Below the pieces are notes generated by a model. It was not told the origin of the DNA. It did no database searches and was given only the letters and a program-made list of their open reading frames with translations. This document shows, one piece after another, positions 16,835 to 26,311 of a DNA stretch of 64,000 nucleotides (positions are counted from its first letter, which is position 1; every line of letters begins with the position of its first letter). The position numbers and the translations under genes were made by a program. The DNA comes from DASSKK01 sp035690495 (GTDB lineage Bacteria > Actinomycetota > Actinomycetes > Propionibacteriales > Nocardioidaceae), in NCBI GenBank assembly GCA_035690495.1, contig DASSKK010000111.1, positions 1 through 64,000 of the forward strand, read 5' to 3'.

Positions 16835-18243
16835 ACCCGCTCGCCTTCGTCCAGCTCGTCGGGGACGTCGGCGATCTCGAGCCGCCGGCCGGCCAGATGC
16901 AGCCCGATCGCGGCGAGGATGCCGATGCCCAGCCAGATCAGCCCGATCGTCTGTGCCGCGATGTTGGCCGACCACAGCACGTAGCCGAGGATCACCATCC
17001 CGATCGCCGGCACCAGCCAGTGCGCCGGGGAGCGGCTGCCGCGCCGGACCACGAAGTGGGTGATGACCGCGATGTGCAGCAGGATGAACGCGGTGAGCGC
17101 GCCGAAGTTGACCATCGTCGACAGCAGCGTGATGCCGTCGGAGCGCTGCGCCATGTAGACGCCGAGCCCGATCGAGACCACGGCGATCAGCAGCGTCGCG
17201 TTGACCGGGACCTGGTGCCGTGGGTGCACCCGGCGCAGGAACCGCGGGAGCTGCCGGTCGCGGGCCATCGCGAACAGCAGCCGCGAGGTGGCTGCCTGCG
17301 CGACCAGCGCGTCGGCGAACCCCCAGGCGATCGCGGTGGCCACCGCGGTCAGCACCGACAGCCAGTGCCCTCCGGCCACGGCGGCCGCGTCGTAGAACGC
17401 CGTGCCAGTGGTATCGCCCTTGGTGAGCAGCTGGTTCCGGTCGGGCACCAGCAGCGCCGCCACCCAGGTCTGTACGACGAACAGCGCCCCTGCGAGCACC
17501 AACGCGCCGACCATCGCGCGGCCGATCGACCGGGCGCTCTCGCGGTTCTCCTCCGCAAGGGTGGAGACCGCGTCGAAGCCGAGGAAGGACAGCACCGCGA
17601 TCGAGACCGCGGAGAAGATGACGCCCGCGTGGAAGGTCCGGCCGTCGAAGAACGGGATCGAGGAGAACCCGATGCCCCTGCCGGCGAACAGTGCCCAGAT
17701 CCCGACCACCAGGAAGATCACCAGCACGGCGAGCTCGGCGATGAGCATGTACTTGTTCACCTTGGCGGTCAGCTCGATACCGAAGTAGTTCACGCCGGTG
17801 TTCAGCACGATGAAGAACACCACCCAGGCCCACACCGGCACCACCGGTACGAAGCTGTTCATCGCCACGCCGGCGACGATGTAGAGGAGCGCCGGGACCA
17901 GGATGTAGTCGAGCAGGATCATCCAGCCGCCGATGAACCCGACCGGTGAGGCGATGCCCCGCCCGGCGTAGGTGTAGACCGAGCCGGCCATCGGGAACGC
18001 CCTCGACATCTGGGCGTACGACGACGCCGTGAACGCCATCCCGATCAGCCCGATGATGTAGGCCAGCGCGACCATCCCGCCCGCGGCGTTGTAGACGCTG
18101 CCGAAGATGCCGAACGGAGCGATCGGGACCATGAAGATCAGCCCGTAGATCATCATGTCCCACATCGACAGGGACCGCTTGAGCTCCTGCTCGTAGCCGT
18201 AGTGCTCCAGCGACCGCTCACCACTCGTGGACATGGCCATCAT
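16831..18243 (-). CDS. APC-superfamily amino acid/amine permease
   Basis: A 470-residue, 12-helix-type transporter of the APC superfamily. The N-terminal part has GLIFMVPIAPFGIFGSVYNAAGGMVALAY. The substrate-loop region shows FPMAGSVYTYAGRGIASPVGFIGGW, and helix 6 contains SFLGFDAVSTLAEEN. It starts at an ATG-ATG pair (18243). It is co-transcribed with the acetamidase at 15812-16834 and probably imports that enzyme's amide substrate or an amino acid. Confidence 0.92.
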   Translation of the reverse strand: MMAMSTSGERSLEHYGYEQELKRSLSMWDMMIYGLIFMVPIAPFGIFGSVYNAAGGMVALAYIIGLIGMAFTASSYAQMSRAFPMAGSVYTYAGRGIASPVGFIGGWMILLDYILVPALLYIVAGVAMNSFVPVVPVWAWVVFFIVLNTGVNYFGIELTAKVNKYMLIAELAVLVIFLVVGIWALFAGRGIGFSSIPFFDGRTFHAGVIFSAVSIAVLSFLGFDAVSTLAEENRESARSIGRAMVGALVLAGALFVVQTWVAALLVPDRNQLLTKGDTTGTAFYDAAAVAGGHWLSVLTAVATAIAWGFADALVAQAATSRLLFAMARDRQLPRFLRRVHPRHQVPVNATLLIAVVSIGLGVYMAQRSDGITLLSTMVNFGALTAFILLHIAVITHFVVRRGSRSPAHWLVPAIGMVILGYVLWSANIAAQTIGLIWLGIGILAAIGLHLAGRRLEIADVPDELDEGERV

Positions 18244-18273
18244 CGTTCACCCCGCCGGTCAATCCTGTCGAGA

Positions 18274-18315
18274 CCGGTGGTTGAGGTGCGAGCCTGCGAG
18301 CCTCGAAACCACCGG
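18274..18315. repeat. Single copy of the palindromic GGTGGTTGAGGTGC element
   Basis: CCGGTGGTTGAGGTGCGAG pairs imperfectly with its far end CGAGCCTCGAAACCACCGG to form a hairpin. It is the same element that is tandemly amplified at 11691-11953, here with a shorter middle. It lies 30 bp upstream of the permease ATG. Confidence 0.8.
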
Positions 18316-18379
18316 CGCCGACGACCGCGACACTTCACCGAGTCATTGCCGGCCCAGTGCAGGGTAATGCGCCGACCTG

Positions 18380-18772
18380 GTCGCCGGCGGCGTGATCAAG
18401 CCCGCGACGAGGTGCTCATGTTCGCCTCCGTCCGGACCTCGAAAGTGGCCATCTCCGAGGCAGACTGCCGATCCTCACCGTCCGGTGGAGGACGACCTCC
18501 CGGTCTCCCGCGGCGCAGGTCGGCCTTCAAGCACACCACCCGTACCGGGGAGCGCTGTTCAAAGACATCCACGACCGTCTGCACGTGAACACGCTGCACC
18601 GCGAACAGGACACAAGCAGCTCGACCTCAACGAAATCGGCCGCGTCCAGGTCCGCGCACACGCCGCTTTGTGCGATGCGTACTCCAAGAACCGCACCACC
18701 GGCTCCTTCATCCTCGTCGACGAAGCAACGGGCGTGACCATTGGCGCAGGAATGCTCAACACCGGCTCGTAG
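18380..18772 (+). pseudogene. cysN: Decayed second copy of the 3' third of cysN
   Basis: In shifting frames the sequence encodes VAGGVIKP, DEVLMFAS, a bridge with HTTRTG, LHVNTLHRE, then an intact run LDLNEIGRVQV...DAYSKNRTTGSFILVDEATG ending GAGMLNTGS and TAG. Each block aligns in order with the intact CysN at 663-1958 (VAGGVIKPGDEVLVLPS, HTTRTGRAM, LDVNTLHRDT, GAGMINSGS). Several small deletions break the frame, and the GTPase half is missing. It is a pseudogene remnant on the same strand, 16.8 kb from the intact gene. Confidence 0.88.
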
Positions 18773-18989
18773 CAGACCGTGGCGGGTGGCTGCCGTCGTC
18801 TCGGGTTTGCGGTTGCACCACGCTGCAAGCATGCACGGGACCATCTGCCTTCCGAGCTGTCGGGCGCCAGCCGCACCAACTCACCGCATCCGGATCTCGC
18901 CAGAATTCCGCCAACCCGGCGCCTCCCTTGGCATCATGTCGCACATGCACTCCTTTGCGCGCACACCCAGAGACTGAACGGTGCAGCCC

Positions 18990-20282
18990 ATGTCAGCTGT
19001 GACCTCCCGAGGCGGGCGACGGTTGTTCCTAGGGCCCGTGGAAATATCCGGTATCATTCATGGCCTCACAGAAGGGCTCGAAGAAATCGGTATTCAGGTT
19101 GATGTTGGGCTATCCGCGAAACATCCGTTCGGCTACCACACGCCGCCTACTTCGGCTTTACTCTCGGCTTGGACTAATGTAGGCACACGTCTTAGAGCGA
19201 CTAACTCACGCTCGCTTCATCAAAAGATTCCACTCAAGGCGTGTCATATACTGCTGGGCTGGCTCGTGCTCTTCTATGAGTTGCTCAGGGTTAGAGATTT
19301 CGTATTCCTCTTCGCAGAAACGATTACGAATACTCGCCTCGAACTTTATTTGCTCAAGCTGTTTCGCAAGCGAGTAGTTTTCGTGTATGCGGGGAGCGAC
19401 GCGCGACCCGACTACATCAGCTGCGTTGAAGAAGTGAAGTCGAGTCGTCAATTGCGGCGGCTTCGACGCTCTGTCCATCGACGTAGGCAAAGACTTGCTC
19501 GACAAGAGGCAATAGCCGTTCAGTGTGTCAGTTCGATCACTACCGCACAGTTTCTCACCAGACCGTTCATAGACGCTTTACATTTTGGTGTTCCGAAGCC
19601 AGTCGCCGGGATTGAGCATCATCGGGAACGGCGCACATGTGGTCGCGTGAGAATACTGCACAGCCCGTCGAATCGGCGAATCAAGGGCACAGTAGTCGTC
19701 GAAAGCCTTATCGCAAGACTCGTAGCCGAAGGTAAGCGCGCGGAGTTGATCACGCTGGAAGGACAGCCCAACTCCGTAGTCCAGAGCGCGTTGGCAGAGT
19801 GCGACTTTGTCTTTGACCAAGTGTATTCGGATCTTCCCTGGAGCGCTTTCGCCACCGAGGCAGCGGCACACGGTAAGGCCTGCCTAGTCTCCGGCCCCGC
19901 CGCCCCGTTGTTTCGACAGGTCTCACACTGTCCGCCGAGCCTATATGTTTCAATCAACGAGCTCGAAATGGCACTCACACGCCTGATCGACGACGCCCAG
20001 TTCAGAGACGCTCTCGGCGCTAAGGCGCACGACTACCTTGAGGCCAACTGGCTCCCGCGCCTCGTTGCCGGGCGGCTGCTGCAGGTGCTGGATCATGGGG
20101 CACCCTCGGAGTGGCTGCGGAACCCGGCTGATCTCGTATACGTGAGCGGATGCGGCATGGCCGAGCAAGCAGGCAAACAGCAGGTACGCCAGTTGGTTGA
20201 GAGATACGGCACATCCGCGCTCGCCGTCCCGGATAAGCCTCATCTCGAAGCAGCGTTCCTTGCCTATGCCGGGCTTAGGTAG
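18990..20282 (+). CDS. Putative GT-B-fold glycosyltransferase (polysaccharide island)
   Basis: About 430 residues with a pattern suggesting a two-domain GT-B glycosyltransferase. The N-terminal part is an open alpha/beta region (LGPVEISGIIHGLTEGLEEIG) with VVFVYAGSDARPDY in the middle. The C-terminal nucleotide-binding half has RILHSPSNRRIKGTVVV and an end region SAFATEAAAHGKACLVSGPA. Motif matches are weak, so donor and acceptor are unknown. Base composition is clearly more AT-rich than the flanking genes. Start uncertain: ATG 18990 chosen, GTG 18981 possible. Confidence 0.6.
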   Translation: MSAVTSRGGRRLFLGPVEISGIIHGLTEGLEEIGIQVDVGLSAKHPFGYHTPPTSALLSAWTNVGTRLRATNSRSLHQKIPLKACHILLGWLVLFYELLRVRDFVFLFAETITNTRLELYLLKLFRKRVVFVYAGSDARPDYISCVEEVKSSRQLRRLRRSVHRRRQRLARQEAIAVQCVSSITTAQFLTRPFIDALHFGVPKPVAGIEHHRERRTCGRVRILHSPSNRRIKGTVVVESLIARLVAEGKRAELITLEGQPNSVVQSALAECDFVFDQVYSDLPWSAFATEAAAHGKACLVSGPAAPLFRQVSHCPPSLYVSINELEMALTRLIDDAQFRDALGAKAHDYLEANWLPRLVAGRLLQVLDHGAPSEWLRNPADLVYVSGCGMAEQAGKQQVRQLVERYGTSALAVPDKPHLEAAFLAYAGLR

Positions 20283-20298
20283 CCAGGTAGATCCTTTC

Positions 20299-21753
20299 AT
20301 GCTCGAAAGACTCCTGCGCGACAGTGCAATCTATTCGCTCGCAGCTCTGCTCAGCCGAGCGATCGGCTTGACGCTGTTGCCGGTGTACGCATTCGCCCTT
20401 GACCCGGCTCAGTTCGGAGCATTCGACCTAGTGACGACTCTAGGCGTGCTTGTTGCTCTTGTCGTTCCCCTCGAAGTGAGCCAGGGTCTCGGGCGCCTCT
20501 ACAGCGAGGGCGACGCGAAGCGTCGCCAGGGCCTAGTGAACAGCGCATGGTGGTTCACCGTGGTGATGCTCGCCGCGTTCGTAATGGCGAGCAACCTGCT
20601 CGCGCCTCAAATTGCAAGCGGGCTACTTGGCTCACCTGAAACCACCGGAACGGTGGAAGTGGCCGCCGGCTATATCGCGCTTAACGGCCTGTTCTTTCTC
20701 GCGCAGATGCAACTGCGCTGGAGCATGCGCAGCGGCCGCTATTTGGCTGTCAATTTCCTGTATTCGATGGCAATGATTGTAATGAGCGTTCTCGCGGTCG
20801 TCCTATTCCATTCCGGACTCCCGGGATTACTGGCGGCGCAATCACTCGCCACCGCGCTCGGCGTCACTGGCTGCATCGTCGGGTCGGGCGGCATCTCGAT
20901 CGGCTTGTCCTTCGATCGTCGTCTCCTGGCTGAGATGCTCCGCTACTCGACACCTCTAGTTCCCTCGGGCGTCGCTTCATTTGCCATGCTCTACTTCAAT
21001 CGCTTGGCACTCGCGCATTTCGGAAGCCTTAGTGACGTAGCCATCTATGGGGTGGCTAACCGATTCGGTTCCATGATTACGCTGCTGATTGTTGGCATAC
21101 AAGGAGCCCTAATGCCCCTGGTCTATTCCCATTACCGCAGCCCAGAGACTCCGAGGCAGATCGCGCGGCTGTTCGCCGGATTCTCCGCGCTCGCGATGAC
21201 CGCGTGCCTCGCGCTCACTGTGGCGACACCTTTCCTGGTGAGGACGTTCGCGGGAACAAGATACCTCGCCAGCGTTCCCTTAGTCGCTCTTCTGTCGCCT
21301 GCCCTCCTACTTTCGCAGATGTACATCTTCGCTCCAGGAATCGCGATCGCCAAGAAGACTTATACGCAGTTGACTATCGTTGGTATATCAGGTGCGGTCA
21401 GCGTGTCAGCCAACATCGTTCTCGTGCCCCCAATGGGGAGCATGGGGGCTGCCATCGCGACTCTTGTGTCGTCAGCGACCATGTTCGTGCTCTGGGCCTA
21501 CGTCAGCCAACGCCACTACCCCGTCCCATTCGCCTGGCCTGCCCTCGGCATAAGTTCCACTGGGTTCATTGCTGCCCTGGTGGGTTCTCAGTTGGCGGAG
21601 CACCATCTTCGCTCGTCATGGGCTGCGCTGTTGACTGGCGCTCTACTCACCATCGCGTTCCTCGTTGTATTGACCCGCAGCCGGCTCGTGAATTTGAGGG
21701 ACGTCAAGACCGTAGGGCTTCTGCTGCTATCGGCCCGAACGTTACGCAGGTGA
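20299..21753 (+). CDS. Polysaccharide flippase (Wzx-like, MATE/MOP superfamily)
   Basis: A 484-residue protein with about 12-14 hydrophobic helices and the polysaccharide-export pattern: LRDSAIYSLAALLSRAIGLTLLPVYAFAL at the N-terminus and FNRLALAHFGSLSDVAIYGVANRFGSM in the middle. Such proteins flip undecaprenyl-linked oligosaccharides across the membrane. I chose the ATG at 20299, just after the preceding stop; an in-frame ATG at 20266 would overlap the upstream gene. It belongs to the lower-GC polysaccharide island. Confidence 0.88.
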   Translation: MLERLLRDSAIYSLAALLSRAIGLTLLPVYAFALDPAQFGAFDLVTTLGVLVALVVPLEVSQGLGRLYSEGDAKRRQGLVNSAWWFTVVMLAAFVMASNLLAPQIASGLLGSPETTGTVEVAAGYIALNGLFFLAQMQLRWSMRSGRYLAVNFLYSMAMIVMSVLAVVLFHSGLPGLLAAQSLATALGVTGCIVGSGGISIGLSFDRRLLAEMLRYSTPLVPSGVASFAMLYFNRLALAHFGSLSDVAIYGVANRFGSMITLLIVGIQGALMPLVYSHYRSPETPRQIARLFAGFSALAMTACLALTVATPFLVRTFAGTRYLASVPLVALLSPALLLSQMYIFAPGIAIAKKTYTQLTIVGISGAVSVSANIVLVPPMGSMGAAIATLVSSATMFVLWAYVSQRHYPVPFAWPALGISSTGFIAALVGSQLAEHHLRSSWAALLTGALLTIAFLVVLTRSRLVNLRDVKTVGLLLLSARTLRR

Positions 21754-21898
21754 CCCCTCAGCGCGAGTTGGCCGCGGGGCCATACCGCGACCAGTCCGCC
21801 AACCACTCGCTGGAGGCCAGGTTTCGCGAAACCCACACAGCGTGTGAGCGATGACGGGACGATGTTCTCTGTTGGGTTCTGTACGAGAGGCAGGTGCG

Positions 21899-22960
21899 GT
21901 GAAGATCCTTAGCGTCGTGGGCGCGCGTCCACAATTCGTCAAGCTGGCGCCGATCTCGTCGGCGGCAGCGGCCGCCGACATCGAGCACGTGGTGGTTCAC
22001 ACAGGTCAACACTACGACGAGGCAATGTCAGCGGCATTCTTCAAAGACCTAGCGATCCCCGAGCCCGACGTGAACCTTGAAATCGGATCCGCCAGCCATG
22101 GCGCCCAGACCGGGGCCATGCTGTGTGCGCTTGAGCCGGTTCTGCAGGACCATGCGCCCGATTGGGTTCTCGTGTACGGCGATACAAACTCCACGCTGGC
22201 AGCGGCCGTGTGCGCAACGAAGCTTCACTTGAGGCTGGCGCACCTAGAGGCGGGATTGCGTTCGTTAAACCGTCTGATGCCTGAAGAACATAATCGAGTC
22301 CTCACGGATCACTCCGCTGACGTTTGTCTGGCGCCGACCGCTGTAGCCATGAAGCATCTTACAGCCGAGGGTTTGGCCGCGCGCTCAGTTTTAGTCGGCG
22401 ACGTCATGGTGGATCTGCTGAAGCGCGTCGAGACGAGCGTCAAGCTGGCTCCGGTCGATACGCCGATCGACTCTCATGATGCTTTTACGATTGCCACGAT
22501 CCATAGACCTAACAACACGGACGATCCCGCGAGGCTCGAGCGCATTCTCGGCGCTCTTTCTCAGCTCGGTACTCGCGTCTACCTTGCGGCTCATCCGCGA
22601 CTTGTGGCCTGTGCCGACCGATCTGGCATTGCGCTGAATCGTGGCAACGTAATTGCCATTCCTCCACTCGCCTATCCTCAACTTGTCCAAGCTCTCCGCA
22701 GCGCGGAGGCTGTTGTCACGGACTCCGGGGGCTTGCAGAAGGAAGCATTTGTCATGGGTGTTCCGACGACAACGCTTCGACCTGAAACCGAATGGGTCGA
22801 GACGCTCGCCAATGGCTGGAATGTGCTCGCCGCGGATCCGGCCGAAATCGCGAGTGCTGTGGCACGCGATCGTCCGACAGCACCGCGGGCAGCGCCATAT
22901 GGAGGCGGCGACGCGGCTGAGAAGACCCTCAGCGTGCTCACCGATTGGATCGTTGCATGA
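21899..22960 (+). CDS. wecB: UDP-N-acetylglucosamine 2-epimerase (non-hydrolysing)
   Basis: A 353-residue enzyme converting UDP-GlcNAc to UDP-ManNAc for surface polysaccharides. Signature segments in order are GARPQFVKLAP, HTGQHYDEAMS, GDTNSTLAA, LAHLEAGLRS, MPEEHNRVLTDH, ATIHRPNNT, AAHPR and VTDSGGLQKEAF. The GTG at 21899 is preceded by GAGAGGCAGG and starts directly at the conserved beta-strand (VKILSVVGARPQ). Upstream codons of the open frame are discarded. ManNAc or a derivative should therefore be a residue of the polymer. Confidence 0.95.
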   Translation: MKILSVVGARPQFVKLAPISSAAAAADIEHVVVHTGQHYDEAMSAAFFKDLAIPEPDVNLEIGSASHGAQTGAMLCALEPVLQDHAPDWVLVYGDTNSTLAAAVCATKLHLRLAHLEAGLRSLNRLMPEEHNRVLTDHSADVCLAPTAVAMKHLTAEGLAARSVLVGDVMVDLLKRVETSVKLAPVDTPIDSHDAFTIATIHRPNNTDDPARLERILGALSQLGTRVYLAAHPRLVACADRSGIALNRGNVIAIPPLAYPQLVQALRSAEAVVTDSGGLQKEAFVMGVPTTTLRPETEWVETLANGWNVLAADPAEIASAVARDRPTAPRAAPYGGGDAAEKTLSVLTDWIVA

Positions 22961-22993
22961 CTTCTCTCGACATATCGCCGGTGCCACTCCTCG

Positions 22994-24013
22994 ATGAGTC
23001 CTAGAGTTCTGCACTTGACCGAGGCATTCGGGAGTGGTGTCGCGACTGCTATCGAGCAGTACATGGGGCAACCGGCGGCAGAGCACCACCTCTTGGCTCG
23101 ACTGCGTCCTGACATCGATCCATCAGAATTGCACCGCGCCGGCAATCGGACGTACGTACACGGGCGAGGTGAGCTGATACAACGTTGGCTGTGGGAGAGA
23201 CGGGGCGAGTACGACCTGATTCATGCGCATTCTAGTTGGGCGGGCCTACTTGCGCGCACGCTGCGGCCCGTTGCTGCCCCATTGATCTACAGTCCACACG
23301 CACCGGCGACGATGCATGGGCGTCCGTCGATCCGTATGGCGGCGAACGTGGTCGAACGTCTCCTCTCGCCAGGAACGCGGTGCTTCGCTGCCGTGAGTAC
23401 AGCGGAAGCCGCGGCGCTGATGCGGCTGGCAGGTCCTCGGACAGTTATCGTGGTACCGCATCACGTCGAGTTCCATCACCAGGTCGCACCTAGGGACCGG
23501 CGCGAGGAAGTCGTTGTCGCGGCCGGACGGCTGTCGCACCAGAAGAACCCTGAATCGGTGGCAGCACTGCCGAGCGCACGCATGTTCCCCAAGAGTTCCC
23601 GCTTCGTGTGGATAGGCGATGGCGATTCACGGCGCAGGCACTTGCTGGAGGCTCATGGTTGGGAGGTTACGGGCTGGCTCTCCCGGTCACAGACCGTAGA
23701 CTTGGTCGCCCGGGCAGCGGTGCTGCTCCACCCCGCACGCTATGAAGGCATGCCCTTCGTCATACTTGAGGCCCTCGCCGCTGGTACCCCCGTCATCGCC
23801 GCTAGGGCCTCCTACCTCGAAGGCCTGCCCATCGCCGCCAGCTTCGACCGGCCCGCGTACGACCTCCCGGCTGCGCTCCGAGATCTCCTCGCTGACGAGA
23901 CCCGCTGGCATCAGGCTTCACGAAAGGGCATTGACTTCGTCGAGCACAGATACACCAGGGAGGCCCAAGGCGAGGCATTGAGTCGCATCTATCGCTTGGC
24001 AATCAAGGGGTGA
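22994..24013 (+). CDS. Glycosyltransferase family 4
   Basis: A 339-residue GT-B glycosyltransferase. The N-terminal acceptor domain includes YDLIHAHSSWAGLLAR and the C-terminal donor domain contains VVVAAGRLSHQKNPES. The characteristic E-x7-E motif appears in HPARYEGMPFVILEALAAGTPVI. It begins 33 bp after wecB and is probably co-transcribed. It converges with the glycosyltransferase at 24003-25295, overlapping it by 11 bp at the 3' ends. Confidence 0.9.
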   Translation: MSPRVLHLTEAFGSGVATAIEQYMGQPAAEHHLLARLRPDIDPSELHRAGNRTYVHGRGELIQRWLWERRGEYDLIHAHSSWAGLLARTLRPVAAPLIYSPHAPATMHGRPSIRMAANVVERLLSPGTRCFAAVSTAEAAALMRLAGPRTVIVVPHHVEFHHQVAPRDRREEVVVAAGRLSHQKNPESVAALPSARMFPKSSRFVWIGDGDSRRRHLLEAHGWEVTGWLSRSQTVDLVARAAVLLHPARYEGMPFVILEALAAGTPVIAARASYLEGLPIAASFDRPAYDLPAALRDLLADETRWHQASRKGIDFVEHRYTREAQGEALSRIYRLAIKG

Positions 24014-25295
24014 TGCGCGTCAGGATAGCGCGCATAGCTAAAGCCTGGTCCCGACGCGTGAGCCCGACCCCCGCGCCTTCCGATACCTGGGAGATGGCTC
24101 CCCTAGATTGCTTCTCTCGTGCCCACGCGCTTAGGGCAGCAGCGATGTCATCCGGCTCATTCGCGATGACACCGAGACGACGATCGCGCACCAAGCGGGC
24201 GGCCGCGCTATTTTTGTACCCAAGCATGAGGATAGGCCTACGGGCGCCTATATATTCGAAGACTTTTCCTGTCATAGTGTACGCTTCGCGCGGATCATTC
24301 CAAGTGAGTAATAGCAATACATCCGCCGAACATTGCAGGGAAAGCGACTCGGCGTGGTTTACGCGCTTATGCAAATGGACGCGGCCCACTAAACCCTCTC
24401 GGACGACTAGCTCTTGAAGCCAGTTGACAGTTGCCCCGTAGAAGTCAACCGTCACGTCTGAGCCGTGTCCTTGCAGCGTCCGCATAGCTTTGAATAGCTG
24501 CGAGGGATCACGCCTTCCGGCGTATACCTCACCACAATAGACCAAGGAGAGCTGGGAGACGGCAGCGGGAGACGACTCACTGGCCGGTGGTACGCCAAAC
24601 TCTGTCGGCTCGTATCCATTCATGACGAGATGCACTCTCGCTCCATGAAAACGAGCCAAGTGATCTGCCATTGGTTGAGACACGGCTGTTATGGCGGATG
24701 CGCCTTTGACGAGCGAATACTCGACCCGGCGGTCAATGGATCGGCGAAAGCGCCCGAATGGAAAGTAGAAGCCAGTGGACAGGAGATCGCGATAATCGGC
24801 AACCCATGGCACTTTGTATAGGCGCGAGAGTCGCTGGGCGACAACAAAGCTTGACATCGGTCCAGCACTGGCGACGATGACATCCGGCATCCAGTCCTGA
24901 AGATCTGCCTTGCGGATGGCGCGAAAGGCCCAATACGTGAAGGGGTCGGGGAAATTGACGATCGACCGCACCCCTCGTTCTACTTTGTCTCGTACCGCGG
25001 GCACAAGACCTTGGTTGCCTTGCGAATTGCCCGGGATGTCAACGAGGCGGCGGGGGTCGGTCATGAGCGCGAGACGACGGAGGTGCATCTTCGTGGCGAT
25101 AGCGGGATCCGGCACTCGCTGCACCGCTATCTCCAGTTCCGCGTCCGGCTCCGACAATCCGGACGTCTCTGGTTCTCGGGCAAGGACTCGAATGCTGTCG
25201 CCAGCCTCGGCGAGATGTCTTGCGAAACTGCCCATACGAACAGCCGCGATCGCGTTCTCGGGTGGAAAATACGGACAGATAAGCAAGATCCTCAT
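24003..25295 (-). CDS. Glycosyltransferase family 4-like protein
   Basis: A 430-residue GT-B protein. It begins MRILLICPYFPPENAIAAVR, a typical acceptor-domain start, with DVIVASAGPMSSFVVAQRL and VPWVADYRDLLSTG following. The donor domain shows LVYCGEVYAGRRDP and KVFEYIGARRPILML. The ATG at 25295 overlaps the stop of the upstream GT2 gene (ATGA), which decides between two nearby ATGs. Likely adds one sugar of the island's repeat unit. Confidence 0.88.
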   Translation of the reverse strand: MRILLICPYFPPENAIAAVRMGSFARHLAEAGDSIRVLAREPETSGLSEPDAELEIAVQRVPDPAIATKMHLRRLALMTDPRRLVDIPGNSQGNQGLVPAVRDKVERGVRSIVNFPDPFTYWAFRAIRKADLQDWMPDVIVASAGPMSSFVVAQRLSRLYKVPWVADYRDLLSTGFYFPFGRFRRSIDRRVEYSLVKGASAITAVSQPMADHLARFHGARVHLVMNGYEPTEFGVPPASESSPAAVSQLSLVYCGEVYAGRRDPSQLFKAMRTLQGHGSDVTVDFYGATVNWLQELVVREGLVGRVHLHKRVNHAESLSLQCSADVLLLLTWNDPREAYTMTGKVFEYIGARRPILMLGYKNSAAARLVRDRRLGVIANEPDDIAAALSAWAREKQSRGAISQVSEGAGVGLTRRDQALAMRAILTRITP

Positions 25296-26131
25296 CGCCA
25301 TGCTCGCTGGCGCCACTGGTAAAGCTGCACTGTAACCGACCGGGGCATGAGGAGTTGTAGACAAGTCCTCAACAGTCCATAGAACGCAATTCCCTTCGGC
25401 TCGAAGTTGTCGAGCAACACTCGGAGCCGGCTGAGTAGCTGCCGGCGGCGCCTCCTGGTCGAGACTGCTTGTGCGTCGATTACATATCTGACCATCACGC
25501 AGGGCAGGTTTGCTCCCTGGTGGTGACGAACAACTGCCCGAAAGAACGAGAAGTCCTCCGCGAAAGGTCGATTGGTCGGATAGTTGCCGAGTTCTGTGAT
25601 TAGTGTCGATCGAAACATCACGGCCGGGTGGGAGAATGCACTATTTACGAACATTCGTCGACGTATTTCTTCGGGTGTCGTCGGGTGTCGGAGCTCATAG
25701 AGGTGGCATCCTTCCCGACTGACACATTCCACCCAACTGCCGACGAGCCAGCAGTCGGGATTGTTGTCCAGGTAGTCGATCTGGCGTCTGATCCGGTCGT
25801 TGACACAGGTGTCGCCGCAGTCGAGGCGGGCGACAAAGTCATAGCGGTCGACGATCTCCGCCAGGCCCGCATTGAGCGCATGAGCGATGCCGCGATTCTC
25901 GGGCAGTTCGATGAGGCGCACCTCCAGCGATCCGGAGTACCCAGATAGGGCGTCCCGTGCGGGCCACGTCCGGCTCCCGTCATCCACGACCAGTACGTCG
26001 ACGCGTGGTGACTCGCCGATCGAGTCGATCGAGCTGAGCAGCGCGTCACCCGCCTCGAAGTAGGGAATGAGCGCGCAGCAGCGGACGCTCTTAACATCCT
26101 GCCGAACTGGCCAGGGCGAAGCAGCCTGCAC
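25292..26131 (-). CDS. Glycosyltransferase family 2
   Basis: A 279-residue GT-A glycosyltransferase with ALIPYFEAGDALLSSIDSI at the N-terminus, VDVLVVDDGSRT (nucleotide-binding aspartates), ENRGIAHALNAGL and a DxD-like site FVARLDCGDTC. SFFRAVVRHH follows near the likely catalytic end. I chose the GTG at 26131, which has AGGAGG five bases upstream; the open frame continues further but without plausible protein. It leads a two-gene minus-strand unit with the GT4 at 24003-25295. Confidence 0.9.
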   Translation of the reverse strand: MQAASPWPVRQDVKSVRCCALIPYFEAGDALLSSIDSIGESPRVDVLVVDDGSRTWPARDALSGYSGSLEVRLIELPENRGIAHALNAGLAEIVDRYDFVARLDCGDTCVNDRIRRQIDYLDNNPDCWLVGSWVECVSREGCHLYELRHPTTPEEIRRRMFVNSAFSHPAVMFRSTLITELGNYPTNRPFAEDFSFFRAVVRHHQGANLPCVMVRYVIDAQAVSTRRRRRQLLSRLRVLLDNFEPKGIAFYGLLRTCLQLLMPRSVTVQLYQWRQRAWR

Positions 26132-26311
26132 GGTGTCCTCCTGGCTGCGTGTGACGGCACGGCGAAGATACCCATATCGGTGCCCTGCGCGCAGGCAGAC
26201 AGGCCACTTCGAATAGGGCAAGACCCCAACGCCAACGTGGGACTGCCAGTAGACGATGCCGCTGGTCTTGGCAGCAGCGCCAGATGATGTTTGCCCAGGC
26301 TGGGTCGAGGA

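Noticed and set aside
18392..18772. A 126-codon functional gene
   Set aside because: Only its second half resembles a protein (CysN C-terminus); the first half is out of frame with the cysN-like blocks, so it is a pseudogene.
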